DNA from: Rhodococcus aetherivorans
GTDB lineage: Bacteria > Actinomycetota > Actinomycetes > Mycobacteriales > Mycobacteriaceae
Reading direction: 5' to 3'
Length of the DNA stretch: 38,386 nt
Assembly (NCBI RefSeq): GCF_011058165.1
Contig: NZ_JAALEG010000063.1
Coordinates: forward strand, 1-38,386
The notes under the pieces were generated by a model. That model saw only the letters and a list, made by a program, of their open reading frames with translations. It was not told where the DNA came from and did not search any database. Below are positions 1-8,055 of this stretch, one piece after another (position 1 is the first letter of the stretch; every line of letters begins with the position of its first letter). The position numbers and the translations under genes are program-made.

Positions 1-1988
1 CCCGAAGCGCCGGCGGGCTGCGGCGCCGCCTGTTCGTACGCGTCGTTGTAGGCGCGCAGCACCTTCGTCACCGCACCGGTGAGTTCGTTGAAGATCAGCG
101 AGCCGAACTCGAAGTCCGAACGCCAGCCGTCCGGCACGCGGTACTCGTCGCTGGTCGGCAGGCCGAGCTCGCCCGCGTCGAGGCCGCTGCGCTGCCACGT
201 CTTGTAGATCTCGCCGAGCACCGTCCACACGCCGCCGTTCGGCGAGGTGTAGATGGCGCCGTTGACGAACTCGGCGCGCTCGTAGCCCGCCTTGGCGGGC
301 AGGATCCCGGACACGGCGGTCCCCAGACGGCCGGTCTCGCCGCCCTCGGCGATCCACTTCTGCGCCAGCGGCGAGTTGTCGGTGAGCCGGATCAGCTCTC
401 CGACCAGGTCCGCGACCTTCTCGGCCGAGCCGGTGTCGGGCAGGCGGTCCGCCGATCCGGTGGCCGGGGCCCCCGCGTCGACGTCGGGCAGCTGCGCGCG
501 CGGACTGTCGGTGACGAGGTCGGACGAGTCGTCGCTCGGGGTGCTGGGCGTGGTGCTCTGTCCGGCCGCGGTCGCCGCGGCGATGTCACGGATCTCGTCC
601 ATCTTCGCGTAACCGGAGTCGCCGGGGCAGCTGGTGTTGCCGACGTCGCGGTGCGCGAAGATGATCGGCAGGTCCACGGCCGCGCCCTGCGGGTACGGGG
701 TGAACGACGTGCCCTCCGAGTACATGGTGGTCTCGCCCTTGGGGTCGAGACCGGCCTTGGCGAGCCGCCAGCCGAGGAAGCGGCCCACCGCGTCGACCGT
801 GGCCTTCGGCGGTTCGACGTTGGAGAAGTCGCCCATCATCGCGATGCCGACGGTGTTCTCGTTGAAGCCGCCGGCGTGCGCGCCCTGCACGGGCTTGTCC
901 AGGCCGCCGGCGCGGCCCTCGAAGATCTGGCCGTAGCGGTCGACGAGCACGTTGTAGCCGACGTCGCACCAGCCCAGGGTCTGGGCGTGGTAGGCGTAGA
1001 TGGCCCGCACGATCTCCGCCGATTCGGCCTTGGAGTAGTCGTTGCTGCCGGCGGTGTGGTGCACGGTGGCGCCGCCGAGCTCGTCGTCGTAGGTGGCGTC
1101 CTGGCAGCGGATGGACTCGTCGGCGCCCCACTGGGCTCGGGTGATCACCTTCGGTCCGGACCCTCCGACCGGACCGGCGATGTCCTCGAGCGCGGCGTCG
1201 GCGCTGCTCGACCCCGGGTTGATGAGCACGGCGCTGACGTCGTCGGCGGCGGCCCGCGCGGGTTCCTGGGCGTGCAACGGCCGTGACGACGACGCCGGCG
1301 CATAGCCCAGCTCCGGCTGGGCCGGAGCGGGCGCCGGTGCAGGGGCGGGTGCGGCCGGCGGCGCGGCCGGGGCGGGAATCTCGGCGCCGGCGAGCGTCGG
1401 CTCGGGCGCCGGGCGCGGAGTGAGCAGCACCTGCACGGCCTTGGTGGCACCGACGTAGATCGGTTCGGTGCCGGCCCGCTCGTCGGGGGTCCGGTCGGAG
1501 CGGCTCGTGTCGATCGGTTCGGTGGCCGTCCACGGTCCCCAGCTGCCGTCGTCGCGCTGGGCCCGGATGCGTGCGTCGGTGTCGGCGACGTCCTTCGCGG
1601 CCAGCGCGATCATGCTGAACGGAGCGTCGCGGGTGAGCTGCTTGACGGTGGCGCCGATGCGATCGACGACGTCGGCGGCTGCGGGTGCGGGCGCCGGGGT
1701 GGTCGACGGGGCGGGCGCGGTGATCTCCGGCAGGCCCGCGGCGAGTTCCTTCAGGCTCAGGTCCGGCAGGTTCAGGCCGGTGAGTTCGTGGATCGGGATC
1801 ACGATATCGGGCACCGAGGCGAGGACGACCTCGGCGATCTCGGGCGGTACGACGATGGGGACGGACTCGTTGGTGGAGCGGACGTCCGATGTGGTGCTCG
1901 TGACGCCGTAGACGGCGAATGGGCTGGCGACGGCCAGGGCGGCGACGGCACCCAGGACGATCGACGGCTTCGGTCGGCGATGCGGCAC
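1..1988 (-). CDS. Secreted N-acetylmuramoyl-L-alanine amidase (PGRP/amidase-2) with C-terminal LGFP repeats, 3' end off the window
   Basis: At least 662 codons are present and the reading frame is still open at base 1. The GTG start at 1988 is chosen because a GGGAG ribosome site lies just upstream and the protein then opens with a signal peptide (basic start, Ala/Val/Leu-rich core). A Pro/Ala-rich linker lies around residues 195-225. The amidase domain covers about residues 285-465. HHTAG (His309/His310) and AHRDVGNTSCPGD (His446, Cys454) are the expected zinc ligands of the amidase-2/PGRP fold. The tail carries LGFP-type repeats (GRLGTAV, GELGLPTSDE), which in mycolata associate with the arabinogalactan/mycolate layer. 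The family cleaves the stem peptide from peptidoglycan. Domain order and position near glf recall Rv3811 of M. tuberculosis. It is divergent from the SpoIID-domain gene across a 320-bp promoter region. Confidence 0.88.
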   Translation of the reverse strand, partial: MPHRRPKPSIVLGAVAALAVASPFAVYGVTSTTSDVRSTNESVPIVVPPEIAEVVLASVPDIVIPIHELTGLNLPDLSLKELAAGLPEITAPAPSTTPAPAPAAADVVDRIGATVKQLTRDAPFSMIALAAKDVADTDARIRAQRDDGSWGPWTATEPIDTSRSDRTPDERAGTEPIYVGATKAVQVLLTPRPAPEPTLAGAEIPAPAAPPAAPAPAPAPAPAQPELGYAPASSSRPLHAQEPARAAADDVSAVLINPGSSSADAALEDIAGPVGGSGPKVITRAQWGADESIRCQDATYDDELGGATVHHTAGSNDYSKAESAEIVRAIYAYHAQTLGWCDVGYNVLVDRYGQIFEGRAGGLDKPVQGAHAGGFNENTVGIAMMGDFSNVEPPKATVDAVGRFLGWRLAKAGLDPKGETTMYSEGTSFTPYPQGAAVDLPIIFAHRDVGNTSCPGDSGYAKMDEIRDIAAATAAGQSTTPSTPSDDSSDLVTDSPRAQLPDVDAGAPATGSADRLPDTGSAEKVADLVGELIRLTDNSPLAQKWIAEGGETGRLGTAVSGILPAKAGYERAEFVNGAIYTSPNGGVWTVLGEIYKTWQRSGLDAGELGLPTSDEYRVPDGWRSDFEFGSLIFNELTGAVTKVLRAYNDAYEQAAPQPAGAS

Positions 1989-2308
1989 GGTGCTTCTCCC
2001 TGTCGGTGTTCGCGGCGGTCCTCGGCCTCGGCCGGGCGGCGCTCGGCCGAGGCCGAGGAGCCGGCTCGAATCGAACCGAATCCTCCGTCATCCGGACGAC
2101 CCGAAGTGCGGAACGGCCGAGAATCGTGTGCAACTTGTGATTCTGGTGTTACTGGCGTGGCTGTTGTTGCTTCATTCAGTCACTCTTGCCACACTAGTCG
2201 CAGACAACCTTAAGCCTCAACCTGAGCTTGAGGATCCGTCTCGAATGTCCGATACGCGCGGACCTGCGTCCGGGCGGCACACGGTGCGAGAACGAGGGAG
2301 TGCAGCGC
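1989..2308. promoter_or_regulatory. Divergent promoter region between the amidase and SpoIID genes
   Basis: No gene is visible in these 320 bases, which separate two divergently transcribed exported cell-wall proteins and so must carry both promoters. Two structures stand out. One is a tandem repeat with 11-bp spacing at 2137-2152 (GTGAT, six bases, GTTAC). The other is an inverted repeat at 2215-2233 (CCTCAA, seven bases, TTGAGG). The centre, about 2130-2220, is clearly more AT-rich than its surroundings. I could not assign convincing -35/-10 pairs. Confidence 0.55.
2215..2233. repeat. Short inverted repeat, operator candidate
   Basis: CCTCAA at 2215-2220 and TTGAGG at 2228-2233 are exact inverted copies separated by seven bases. 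They lie about 75 bases before the SpoIID start. The size and position suit a repressor site or a small 5'-UTR hairpin. No factor can be named. Confidence 0.3.
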
Positions 2309-3862
2309 ATGCCACGAAAGTCCATCCGCCGGACCCATCGCCGGCGGCGTCTCGTCGTCGGGCGCCCCCTCCGCAACGGCTGGCGGCCCGCCACGGCCCG
2401 CGCCGCGGCGATCGGCCTCGCCCCCGCGCTGCTGGTCGGCGCCGCAATCGGCGGGGTGCTGCACGTGCACGCCGAACCCGACGTCGCCCAGGCCGTGGCC
2501 GCCGACACCCCCTTCACCTTCGTGGGCTTCGGTCACGGCCACGGTCGCGGCATGGGCCAGTGGGGCGCCTACGGCTACGCCACCGAGCACGGCTGGTCCG
2601 CCGACCGGATCCTCGGTCACTACTACGGCGGCACCACCCTCGGCGCCCTTCCCGAGAACACGATGATCGCGGTCCGGCTCGTCGGGCAGGACGACGCGCC
2701 CCTCGACGTGTACTCCGACACCGGGATGACCGTCGCCGGCCGGCAGACCGGGCCGGGCGAGGCCGCCCACCTGACGCCCACCGCGGACGGGGGAGCGGAC
2801 GTCGTCGTCACCGCCGGTTGTTCCGGCGAGGTGCTGTGGCAGGGCCGCGCCGACCTGCCGTGGGTGGACCCCGTCGACATGGGCGAGGCCCGGCCCGTCG
2901 CCGAACACCTCAAGCTCTGCGGCAACAGCGCGCCCTACCGCGGCTCCCTCGGTGTCGTCCTCGACGGCTCCGCGCCGCGCACCGTCAACCGGCTGTCGAT
3001 GGAGGACTACCTGCTCAGTGTCGTCCCGGCCGAGTCGCTGCCCAGCTGGGCCGACACCGGCGGCGCCGAGGCGCTGCGCGCGCAGGCCATCGCCGCCCGC
3101 TCCTACGCCGCGGCGGAGAACCGCTCGCCGCTGTGGCAGACGTGCGACAGCCAGAACTGCCAGGTGTACGCAGGGTCAGCCAAGGAGGACCCGCGCACGA
3201 ACGAGGCGGTGAACTCGACCCGCGGCACCGTCCTCATGAAGGACGGCAAGGTCGTCGCCAGCGAGTTCTCCGCTTCGACCGGCGGTTACTCCGCCGGCGG
3301 CGCCTTCCCGTCCGTCGAGGACCTCGGCGACGCCGTCGCCCCCAACCGGCAGTGGGCCCAGACGATGACCGCCGGCGAGATCGGCACGGCCTTCGGCGTC
3401 GGCGAACTGCAGGCCTTCGAGATCGTCGGCCGCAACAACCTCGGCGCCGACGGCGGCCGCGTCACCCACGTGCGCATCGTCGGTGCCGACCGCACGGTCG
3501 AGACCACCGGTGCCGAGGCGCGCGCCAAGCTGGGCCTGCGCTCCGACTGGTTCACCGTCCAGGAGGGTGCCGACGCCACGGTTCCGCCGTCCACCCCCGC
3601 GCCCGAACCCGGCCCCGAGGTCGGCGACGAACCCTTCGAGACCGGGCAGGGCTCACCCATCGAGGAGAAGTACCTCGAGCTCGGCGGGCACGACGGCACC
3701 CTGGGCACCCCGGTCGGGCCGGAGCTCATGCTGCCCGACGAACGCGGCAAGTTCCGCGTCTTCACCGGCGGCATCATCGTCTGGACCCCCGACCTCGGCG
3801 CCCAGGTGATCGACGCGAGCATCATGCGCGAGTGGCTGCCGGGCACCGGCAGCGCCGAGTAG
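2309..3862 (+). CDS. SpoIID/LytB-domain exported protein with C-terminal LGFP repeat
   Basis: 517 aa from the ATG at 2309, which has GAGGGAG eight bases upstream. A longer frame from 2228 exists, but its extra residues look like untranslated leader. A strongly basic N-terminus (MPRKSIRRTHRRRR) is followed by one hydrophobic segment at about residues 30-55, so the protein is exported or membrane-anchored. The hallmark SpoIID signature GHGHGRGMGQWGAYGYA starts at about residue 75. The SpoIID body (DYLLSVVPAE, LRAQAIAARSYA, STGGYSAGG) reaches about residue 410. Residues 449-507 form one LGFP repeat (GTLGTPVGPE). SpoIID proteins act on peptidoglycan glycan strands or stimulate amidases. Divergence from an LGFP-tagged amidase suggests both work on the same wall layer. 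It converges on the LLM gene with a 15-bp gap. Confidence 0.85.
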   Translation: MPRKSIRRTHRRRRLVVGRPLRNGWRPATARAAAIGLAPALLVGAAIGGVLHVHAEPDVAQAVAADTPFTFVGFGHGHGRGMGQWGAYGYATEHGWSADRILGHYYGGTTLGALPENTMIAVRLVGQDDAPLDVYSDTGMTVAGRQTGPGEAAHLTPTADGGADVVVTAGCSGEVLWQGRADLPWVDPVDMGEARPVAEHLKLCGNSAPYRGSLGVVLDGSAPRTVNRLSMEDYLLSVVPAESLPSWADTGGAEALRAQAIAARSYAAAENRSPLWQTCDSQNCQVYAGSAKEDPRTNEAVNSTRGTVLMKDGKVVASEFSASTGGYSAGGAFPSVEDLGDAVAPNRQWAQTMTAGEIGTAFGVGELQAFEIVGRNNLGADGGRVTHVRIVGADRTVETTGAEARAKLGLRSDWFTVQEGADATVPPSTPAPEPGPEVGDEPFETGQGSPIEEKYLELGGHDGTLGTPVGPELMLPDERGKFRVFTGGIIVWTPDLGAQVIDASIMREWLPGTGSAE

Positions 3863-3877
3863 CGTCTCCTCCCCGGC

Positions 3878-4864
3878 TCACCGGCCGGCCAGCAGATCTG
3901 TGAGGGTGCGGCCGGTGAGTTCGACGATCCCCTCCTCGTGGCCGTTCGTCACGAGATTGACGATCAGTCGGTCGATGCCGTGCCGGAGCACCCGGTGATC
4001 GAACTCCTCGGCCACCTCCGCCGGTGTGCCCACGAAGTGCCGATCGGTGGCGGCCGCCGATTCGCGCTCCGTGAGCCGGCGGAGGTCGATTCCCCGGGCG
4101 AGCAGGAACTGCCGGTGCAGATCGCGGGCGCGATCGCCGTTCTCGTCGATCATCACGTAGCCGAGGTAACTGACGTCCAGGGACGCCGGGTCGCGGCCGA
4201 GCTCCGCGCATCGCGCCCGGACGGCCGCCAGCTTGCGCGGTATTTCGCGTGCGGCGCACAGGATATTGAGATGGTCGGCCCAACGAGCCGCGAAGGCGAA
4301 CGTCCGTCGTTCGCCCCCGCCGCCGATCAGCACCGGCAGGTCGTTGCGCAGGCGGGGTTCGTTCCGGGCGTCCTCGGTGTGGTACCACCTGCCGTCCACC
4401 GAGGGGCGTTCGCCCCGCAGCATGGGCACGACGATCTCGAGCGATTCCCCCAGGCGTTCGAACCGCTCACGGAGCGAACCGAACTCGAAACCGTAGGCCC
4501 GGTGTTCGAACTCGTACCAGCCCGCCCCCAGCCCCAGCACGGCGCGGCCACCGCTGATCACATCGACTGTGGTGACCGTCTTGGCCAGCAGGGCCGGGTT
4601 GCGATACGTGTTGCCGGTGACCAACGCCGACAACCGGATCGACGTCGTCACCGCCGCGAGCGCCGCGAGCGTCGAGTACGCCTCGAGCATCGGTTCGTCG
4701 GGCGAACCGATCAGGGGCAGTGGATAGAAGTGGTCCATCACGAACACCGTGTCGAACCCGGATCTCTCGGCCGCGCGGGCCTGGGCGGCGACGGTGGGGA
4801 AGATGCCGGTGGCCGGTCCGGGATAGGTGAAGTTCGGGATCTGGTAACCGAGTCGGATGCTCAC
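3878..4864 (-). CDS. LLM-class (luciferase-like) flavin/F420-dependent oxidoreductase
   Basis: 328 aa from the GTG at 4864 (VSIRLGYQIPNF), which begins exactly at the first beta strand of the luciferase-like TIM barrel. A TTG three codons earlier (4873) has a better-placed GGAGG and is the main alternative. A frame reaching back to 5062 is open, but its first 66 residues are Arg/Pro-rich and not family-like. Motifs typical of F420-dependent LLM proteins are visible: FDTVFVMDHFYPL near residue 40, VISGGRAVLGLGAGW mid-protein and VLIGGGGERRT later. The substrate cannot be deduced. It is divergent from the AvrD-like operon across 198 bp and may share its regulation. An accessory oxidation step in that pathway is possible but unproven. 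Confidence 0.8.
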   Translation of the reverse strand: MSIRLGYQIPNFTYPGPATGIFPTVAAQARAAERSGFDTVFVMDHFYPLPLIGSPDEPMLEAYSTLAALAAVTTSIRLSALVTGNTYRNPALLAKTVTTVDVISGGRAVLGLGAGWYEFEHRAYGFEFGSLRERFERLGESLEIVVPMLRGERPSVDGRWYHTEDARNEPRLRNDLPVLIGGGGERRTFAFAARWADHLNILCAAREIPRKLAAVRARCAELGRDPASLDVSYLGYVMIDENGDRARDLHRQFLLARGIDLRRLTERESAAATDRHFVGTPAEVAEEFDHRVLRHGIDRLIVNLVTNGHEEGIVELTGRTLTDLLAGR

Positions 4865-5062
4865 GGACCGCAACCGTAGCGCCTCCGAAGTGCCTGTGCG
4901 CCAACGAAAGGTGACGCGGATGCCGGCCGAACCGCGTCGGGGCCGGTCGCAGCGTGGTGGTGCCGACACCAGGATCGACACACCCTGGCTGGGGCGGCGA
5001 CGCCGGTTCACGATGGTGCCGGACACCGTGTTCGGACACCGATGTGATCTGGGGGTAGACAC
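4865..5062. promoter_or_regulatory. Divergent promoter with repeated GGACACC-type motifs before the AvrD-like operon
   Basis: CGGACACCG occurs exactly twice, at 5020-5028 and 5033-5041, with a 13-bp period. A related copy, GGTGCCGACACC, lies at 4959-4970, and GGTGCCGGACACC at 5015-5027 contains the first repeat. Several copies are partly palindromic (GGTG...CACC). They lie immediately upstream of the AvrD-like ATG (5063), where a regulator would control the operon. GGGGG at 5051-5055 is the likely ribosome site. No regulator is assigned; the neighbouring XRE protein is the obvious candidate. Confidence 0.45.
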
Positions 5063-6103
5063 ATGGCAGCGGCCGTGGCACAGGGCAGTTTCACGCTGGA
5101 CTCACCGAGCCGATACCTCGGTCCGGCCGAGGACAGGTTCTTCGGGGCCGGCTATCGCCGAGTCCGGCAGAACCTCCGCTTCGCCGGTCTCCTCGACCAT
5201 CCGGCGACCGGGATCAGGGCGAATGCCGGCGTGGAATGCCCGTCGGACTGGTCGACGAAGGGTACGACGGCGCAGCGCCCGCACCTGAGCACGATCGACG
5301 TTCTGCTCGTCGCCACGCGGGCGGCCGGCGCGGTGATCGGGGCCGCGTACGGTCTCGACGAGGCCGATCTGGCGGCGGCGTGGGTGCGGTCGGTGGTGAT
5401 CCGCGCGGCCGCCGCGCCCGTCGAGCACGACCTCGGAAACCTGGACGTGACAGCCGAACACGTCCGATCCGAGGTGGAGCCCGGTCGTGCCGAGCACGCC
5501 GGACGGAGTGCGTGCGTGGACGCGGTGCGGGTGCGGGTCGCCGGCTTCGCGGTCGAGCTGGAGGTCGTCCATCCCGGAGTGGGGACGCCCGCGTCGCGAC
5601 TCGACCCGGCCGTGGCCGACCGTCTGCTCGCCCACGCGGCCGGACCCTACGCCGACGGGTACCGCACCCACGAGATGCGCACGCAGGACATCCGCGTGGA
5701 CGGTACCGTCGCGCACGCCCGGTCGAGGCTCGTCGCCGGCCCCGGCGACGGCATACCCGGTGCCGGACTGGCCGCGCGGTACGAGCCGCACGTGACGCTC
5801 GTCGACGCATTCGTGGAGACCCTGCAGCTCGGCCAGATCCTGATGTACGAACTCGACGGGATCGACCGCGCCACGAGCAACACGCTGTGGATGCGCCGCA
5901 CGGTTCTGCACACCGCCGATCCGGCCGTGCAGACCGAGGCCGAGGTGCCCGTCACCGTGACGCTGGAGGCGCTCCGCTCCCTCGCCCGGGGCGGCGCGCT
6001 GTGGCGCGCGTGCGACATCGTCTCCGAGCGGAACGGCACCGCCGTGCGCTGCTCGGTCGCGCACGAACTGCCGGCGCCCGCCGCCGGATCGGACCTGCGG
6101 TGA
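5063..6103 (+). CDS. AvrD-like enzyme (syringolide/butenolide-type signal biosynthesis), first gene of a four-gene operon
   Basis: 346 aa from ATG 5063. Features I associate with the AvrD family include YLGPAEDRFFGAGYRRVRQ near the N-terminus, WSTKG followed by RPHLSTIDVLLVATRAAG at about residues 63-90, and a second similar segment EPHVTLVDAFVETLQLGQI at about residues 242-260. The two internally similar P-H-x-(S/T) segments suggest a duplicated fold. Pseudomonas syringae AvrD directs synthesis of syringolides, thought to form by condensing a 3-oxo fatty acid with a pentulose. AfsA, the A-factor synthase, does comparable chemistry with dihydroxyacetone phosphate. The next three genes supply exactly what such a reaction needs: a 3-ketoacyl maker, a carrier protein and a phosphatase. 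Its stop overlaps the next start (GTGA at 6100-6103). Family assignment is from recalled motifs; an AfsA-type hotdog protein is the main alternative. Confidence 0.62.
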   Translation: MAAAVAQGSFTLDSPSRYLGPAEDRFFGAGYRRVRQNLRFAGLLDHPATGIRANAGVECPSDWSTKGTTAQRPHLSTIDVLLVATRAAGAVIGAAYGLDEADLAAAWVRSVVIRAAAAPVEHDLGNLDVTAEHVRSEVEPGRAEHAGRSACVDAVRVRVAGFAVELEVVHPGVGTPASRLDPAVADRLLAHAAGPYADGYRTHEMRTQDIRVDGTVAHARSRLVAGPGDGIPGAGLAARYEPHVTLVDAFVETLQLGQILMYELDGIDRATSNTLWMRRTVLHTADPAVQTEAEVPVTVTLEALRSLARGGALWRACDIVSERNGTAVRCSVAHELPAPAAGSDLR

Positions 6104-7164
6104 CCACCGCAGCGGGCGACCGCGACCGGGGAACGCGCGCCGCCGTGATCGCGGGAATCGGCGGATACGTTCCCGGGGAGGCGATCCCCAATACGGCGTT
6201 CGAGCACCGCCTCGACACGAGCGACGAGTGGATCCGCCAGCGGACCGGAATCGGATTCCGGCACTTCGTGTCCGCCGGCACCGCCACGAGCGACCTCGCG
6301 GTGGCCGCGAGCCGGCGAGCCCTGGCGTCCGCGGGAGAACACGCGGTCGACATGGTGATCCTGGCGACGACCACCCCCGACCATCCCTGTCCCGCAACCG
6401 CACCCAGCGTCGCCAGCCGGCTGGGCCTCGGGCCGGTCCCGGCATTCGACGTCGCGGCCGTGTGCAGCGGCTTCCTCTACGCCCTGATGCTGGCGGAATC
6501 GACGATCCGTTCGGGCGGTGCCGAGCGGGTGCTCGTCGTCGGAGCCGACTCCTTCAGCACGATTCTCGATCCCGGGGACCGGAACACGGCGGTGATCTTC
6601 GGCGACGGAGCCGGCGCCATGGTGCTGCGGGCCGGAAACCGCGACGAGGACGGTGCCGTACTCGCGACCCACCTGGGTTCCGACGGGGGACAGGCGGACT
6701 TGATCATGGTGCCCGGGGGCGGCTCCCGGGAACGAACCAGCGAATCCGCCTCGACCGGATGGAACCGCTACTTCACGATGCAGGGCAAGCGGGTGTTCGA
6801 GGCGGCCGTGGCGGCGATGTCGGAGTCCGCGGCCTCCGTCATGGGCCGGGTCGGCTGGACACCGGCGGCGGTGGATCGCCTCGTGGCGCATCAGGCCAAC
6901 CTCCGGATCCTCCGATCGGTGTCCTACCGGCTCGGGCTGCCCGCGGAACGCGCCCTCGTGCACCTGGACCGGGTCGGCAACACGAGCGCGGCGTCGATTC
7001 CCCTCGCCCTCGCCGACGCCGCCCAGCGGATCGGGGCGGGAGAACGCATGATCCTCACCGCATTCGGCGGTGGAACCACCTGGGGCGCGGCCGCGGTGAC
7101 GTGGCCGCACCTCGTCTCTTCCCACTCTCACACAGGAGCGCAGGATGACTCTCTCGTATCGTGA
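6100..7164 (+). CDS. 3-oxoacyl-ACP synthase III (FabH-like)
   Basis: 354 aa from the GTG at 6100, which overlaps the upstream stop by four bases, so translation is probably coupled. The KAS III catalytic triad is intact: Cys122 (AVCSGF), His264 (AHQAN) and Asn294 (VGNTSAAS). The 30-residue His-Asn spacing matches FabH. The N-terminal SDEWIRQRTGI segment is typical. The family condenses an acyl-CoA with malonyl-ACP to give a 3-ketoacyl-ACP. Placed between an AvrD-like enzyme and a dedicated ACP, it most likely makes the 3-keto acyl precursor for that enzyme rather than starting housekeeping fatty acids. The 3' end overlaps the ACP gene by 20 bp. Confidence 0.9.
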   Translation: MTTAAGDRDRGTRAAVIAGIGGYVPGEAIPNTAFEHRLDTSDEWIRQRTGIGFRHFVSAGTATSDLAVAASRRALASAGEHAVDMVILATTTPDHPCPATAPSVASRLGLGPVPAFDVAAVCSGFLYALMLAESTIRSGGAERVLVVGADSFSTILDPGDRNTAVIFGDGAGAMVLRAGNRDEDGAVLATHLGSDGGQADLIMVPGGGSRERTSESASTGWNRYFTMQGKRVFEAAVAAMSESAASVMGRVGWTPAAVDRLVAHQANLRILRSVSYRLGLPAERALVHLDRVGNTSAASIPLALADAAQRIGAGERMILTAFGGGTTWGAAAVTWPHLVSSHSHTGAQDDSLVS

Positions 7165-7396
7165 CATCGCGGCCGTCGTCGACGAGCACTTTCCCGAATT
7201 CTCCGGCCCCATCGACGAACACACCACCTTCGACGACCTCAGCTGCGACTCCCTGGTGCTCGTCGAGCTCGGGTCGATCCTGTCCGCCCGGTACGCGATC
7301 GACGTCGCGGAGGAGGACATGGTGGCGGCGCACACGTTCCAGGGCGTGGCGGACCTGGTCAACCGCCTGCGGGTGGACGACGTCGCGACGGCGTGA
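7145..7396 (+). CDS. Free-standing acyl carrier protein
   Basis: 83 aa, acidic. The phosphopantetheine attachment motif is CDSLVLVEL, with Ser36 as the modified residue. Length and helix pattern are those of a discrete ACP. The start ATG at 7145 has AGGAG upstream and lies inside the end of the KAS III gene. The next start (GTG 7393) overlaps its stop as GTGA. It probably carries malonyl and ketoacyl groups between the KAS III and the AvrD-like enzyme. Confidence 0.9.
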   Translation: MTLSYRDIAAVVDEHFPEFSGPIDEHTTFDDLSCDSLVLVELGSILSARYAIDVAEEDMVAAHTFQGVADLVNRLRVDDVATA

Positions 7397-8055
7397 CCGC
7401 ACGGTGCGCGTTCGTCGACGTGGACGAGACGCTCGTCGCGCAGGTGACGCTGTTCTCGCTGCTGCTGTTCGACGGCGCCGAGCGTGGCGTCGGCGGGCAG
7501 GCGCGGGCGCACCTCGCCGGACTGCGGTCGCTGAGGGCGCGCGGGGTGCCGCGAGCGGTGACCAACCGGGCGTACTACACGTGGTGGCAGGGTCGTTCGC
7601 TCGCCGAGGTCGCGGCCGCGGGCCGACGGTGGTTCGCGCGACAGCTGTCCGAGGGCGGGTTCTTCCACGAAGCCGTGCTCGCGGACCTCGCCGCGCGGAC
7701 CTCGGACGGTTTCGCGATCGTTCTCGTCTCCGGGTCCTTCGCGCCGGCCCTGGATCCCATCGCCGAACACATCGGTGCGGCGGCCGTGCTGTGCACCGAC
7801 CTGGAGTCGTCCGCGGGGCGATACACCGGCGTCGTGCGCGCCACGATGCTGGGCCCGGACAAGGCGCGCGCCGTGGCGGCGTATGCCCGTGCCCACGGAA
7901 CGGATCTCGGCCGCTCGATCGCGTACGGGGACCACGTCTCGGATGCGCCGATGCTCGATCTGGCGGGGGAACGCGTCGTGGTGGGGGAGGGGATGCCCGG
8001 TTATCCCGCGACGCGTTCGATCCGCACCGGCGTGTCCGAACCGGTGGACCGATAG
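7393..8055 (+). CDS. HAD-superfamily (subfamily IB, SerB-like) phosphatase
   Basis: 220 aa from the GTG at 7393, overlapping the ACP stop by four bases. All HAD motifs are present: I, DVDET (Asp9 nucleophile, Asp11 acid/base); II, SGSF (Ser113); III, Lys157 (GPDKAR); IV, GDHVSD (Asp180, Asp184). The helical insertion after motif I is that of the IB class. These enzymes remove phosphate from small molecules. In this operon a likely role is to dephosphorylate a phosphorylated condensation product or sugar-phosphate substrate, as expected in A-factor-type pathways. The last 55 bases overlap the 3' end of the convergent XRE regulator gene. Confidence 0.85.
   Translation: MTARCAFVDVDETLVAQVTLFSLLLFDGAERGVGGQARAHLAGLRSLRARGVPRAVTNRAYYTWWQGRSLAEVAAAGRRWFARQLSEGGFFHEAVLADLAARTSDGFAIVLVSGSFAPALDPIAEHIGAAAVLCTDLESSAGRYTGVVRATMLGPDKARAVAAYARAHGTDLGRSIAYGDHVSDAPMLDLAGERVVVGEGMPGYPATRSIRTGVSEPVDR

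Noticed and set aside
586-2133. A 515-codon open frame on the minus strand opposite and beside the amidase gene
   Set aside because: Its product is almost all Arg/Pro/Gly without any domain; the neighbouring frame gives the signal peptide, zinc ligands and LGFP repeats of a real amidase.
3863-3877. A terminator between the convergent SpoIID and LLM genes
   Set aside because: The 15-bp gap has no stable inverted repeat of its own; the GGCC-rich pairs found lie inside the LLM coding end.
5063-6103. Annotation of the first operon gene as a canonical AfsA protein
   Set aside because: The sequence features (RFFGAGY, WSTKG, PHLSTID) fit my recollection of AvrD better; AfsA is kept only as an alternative.
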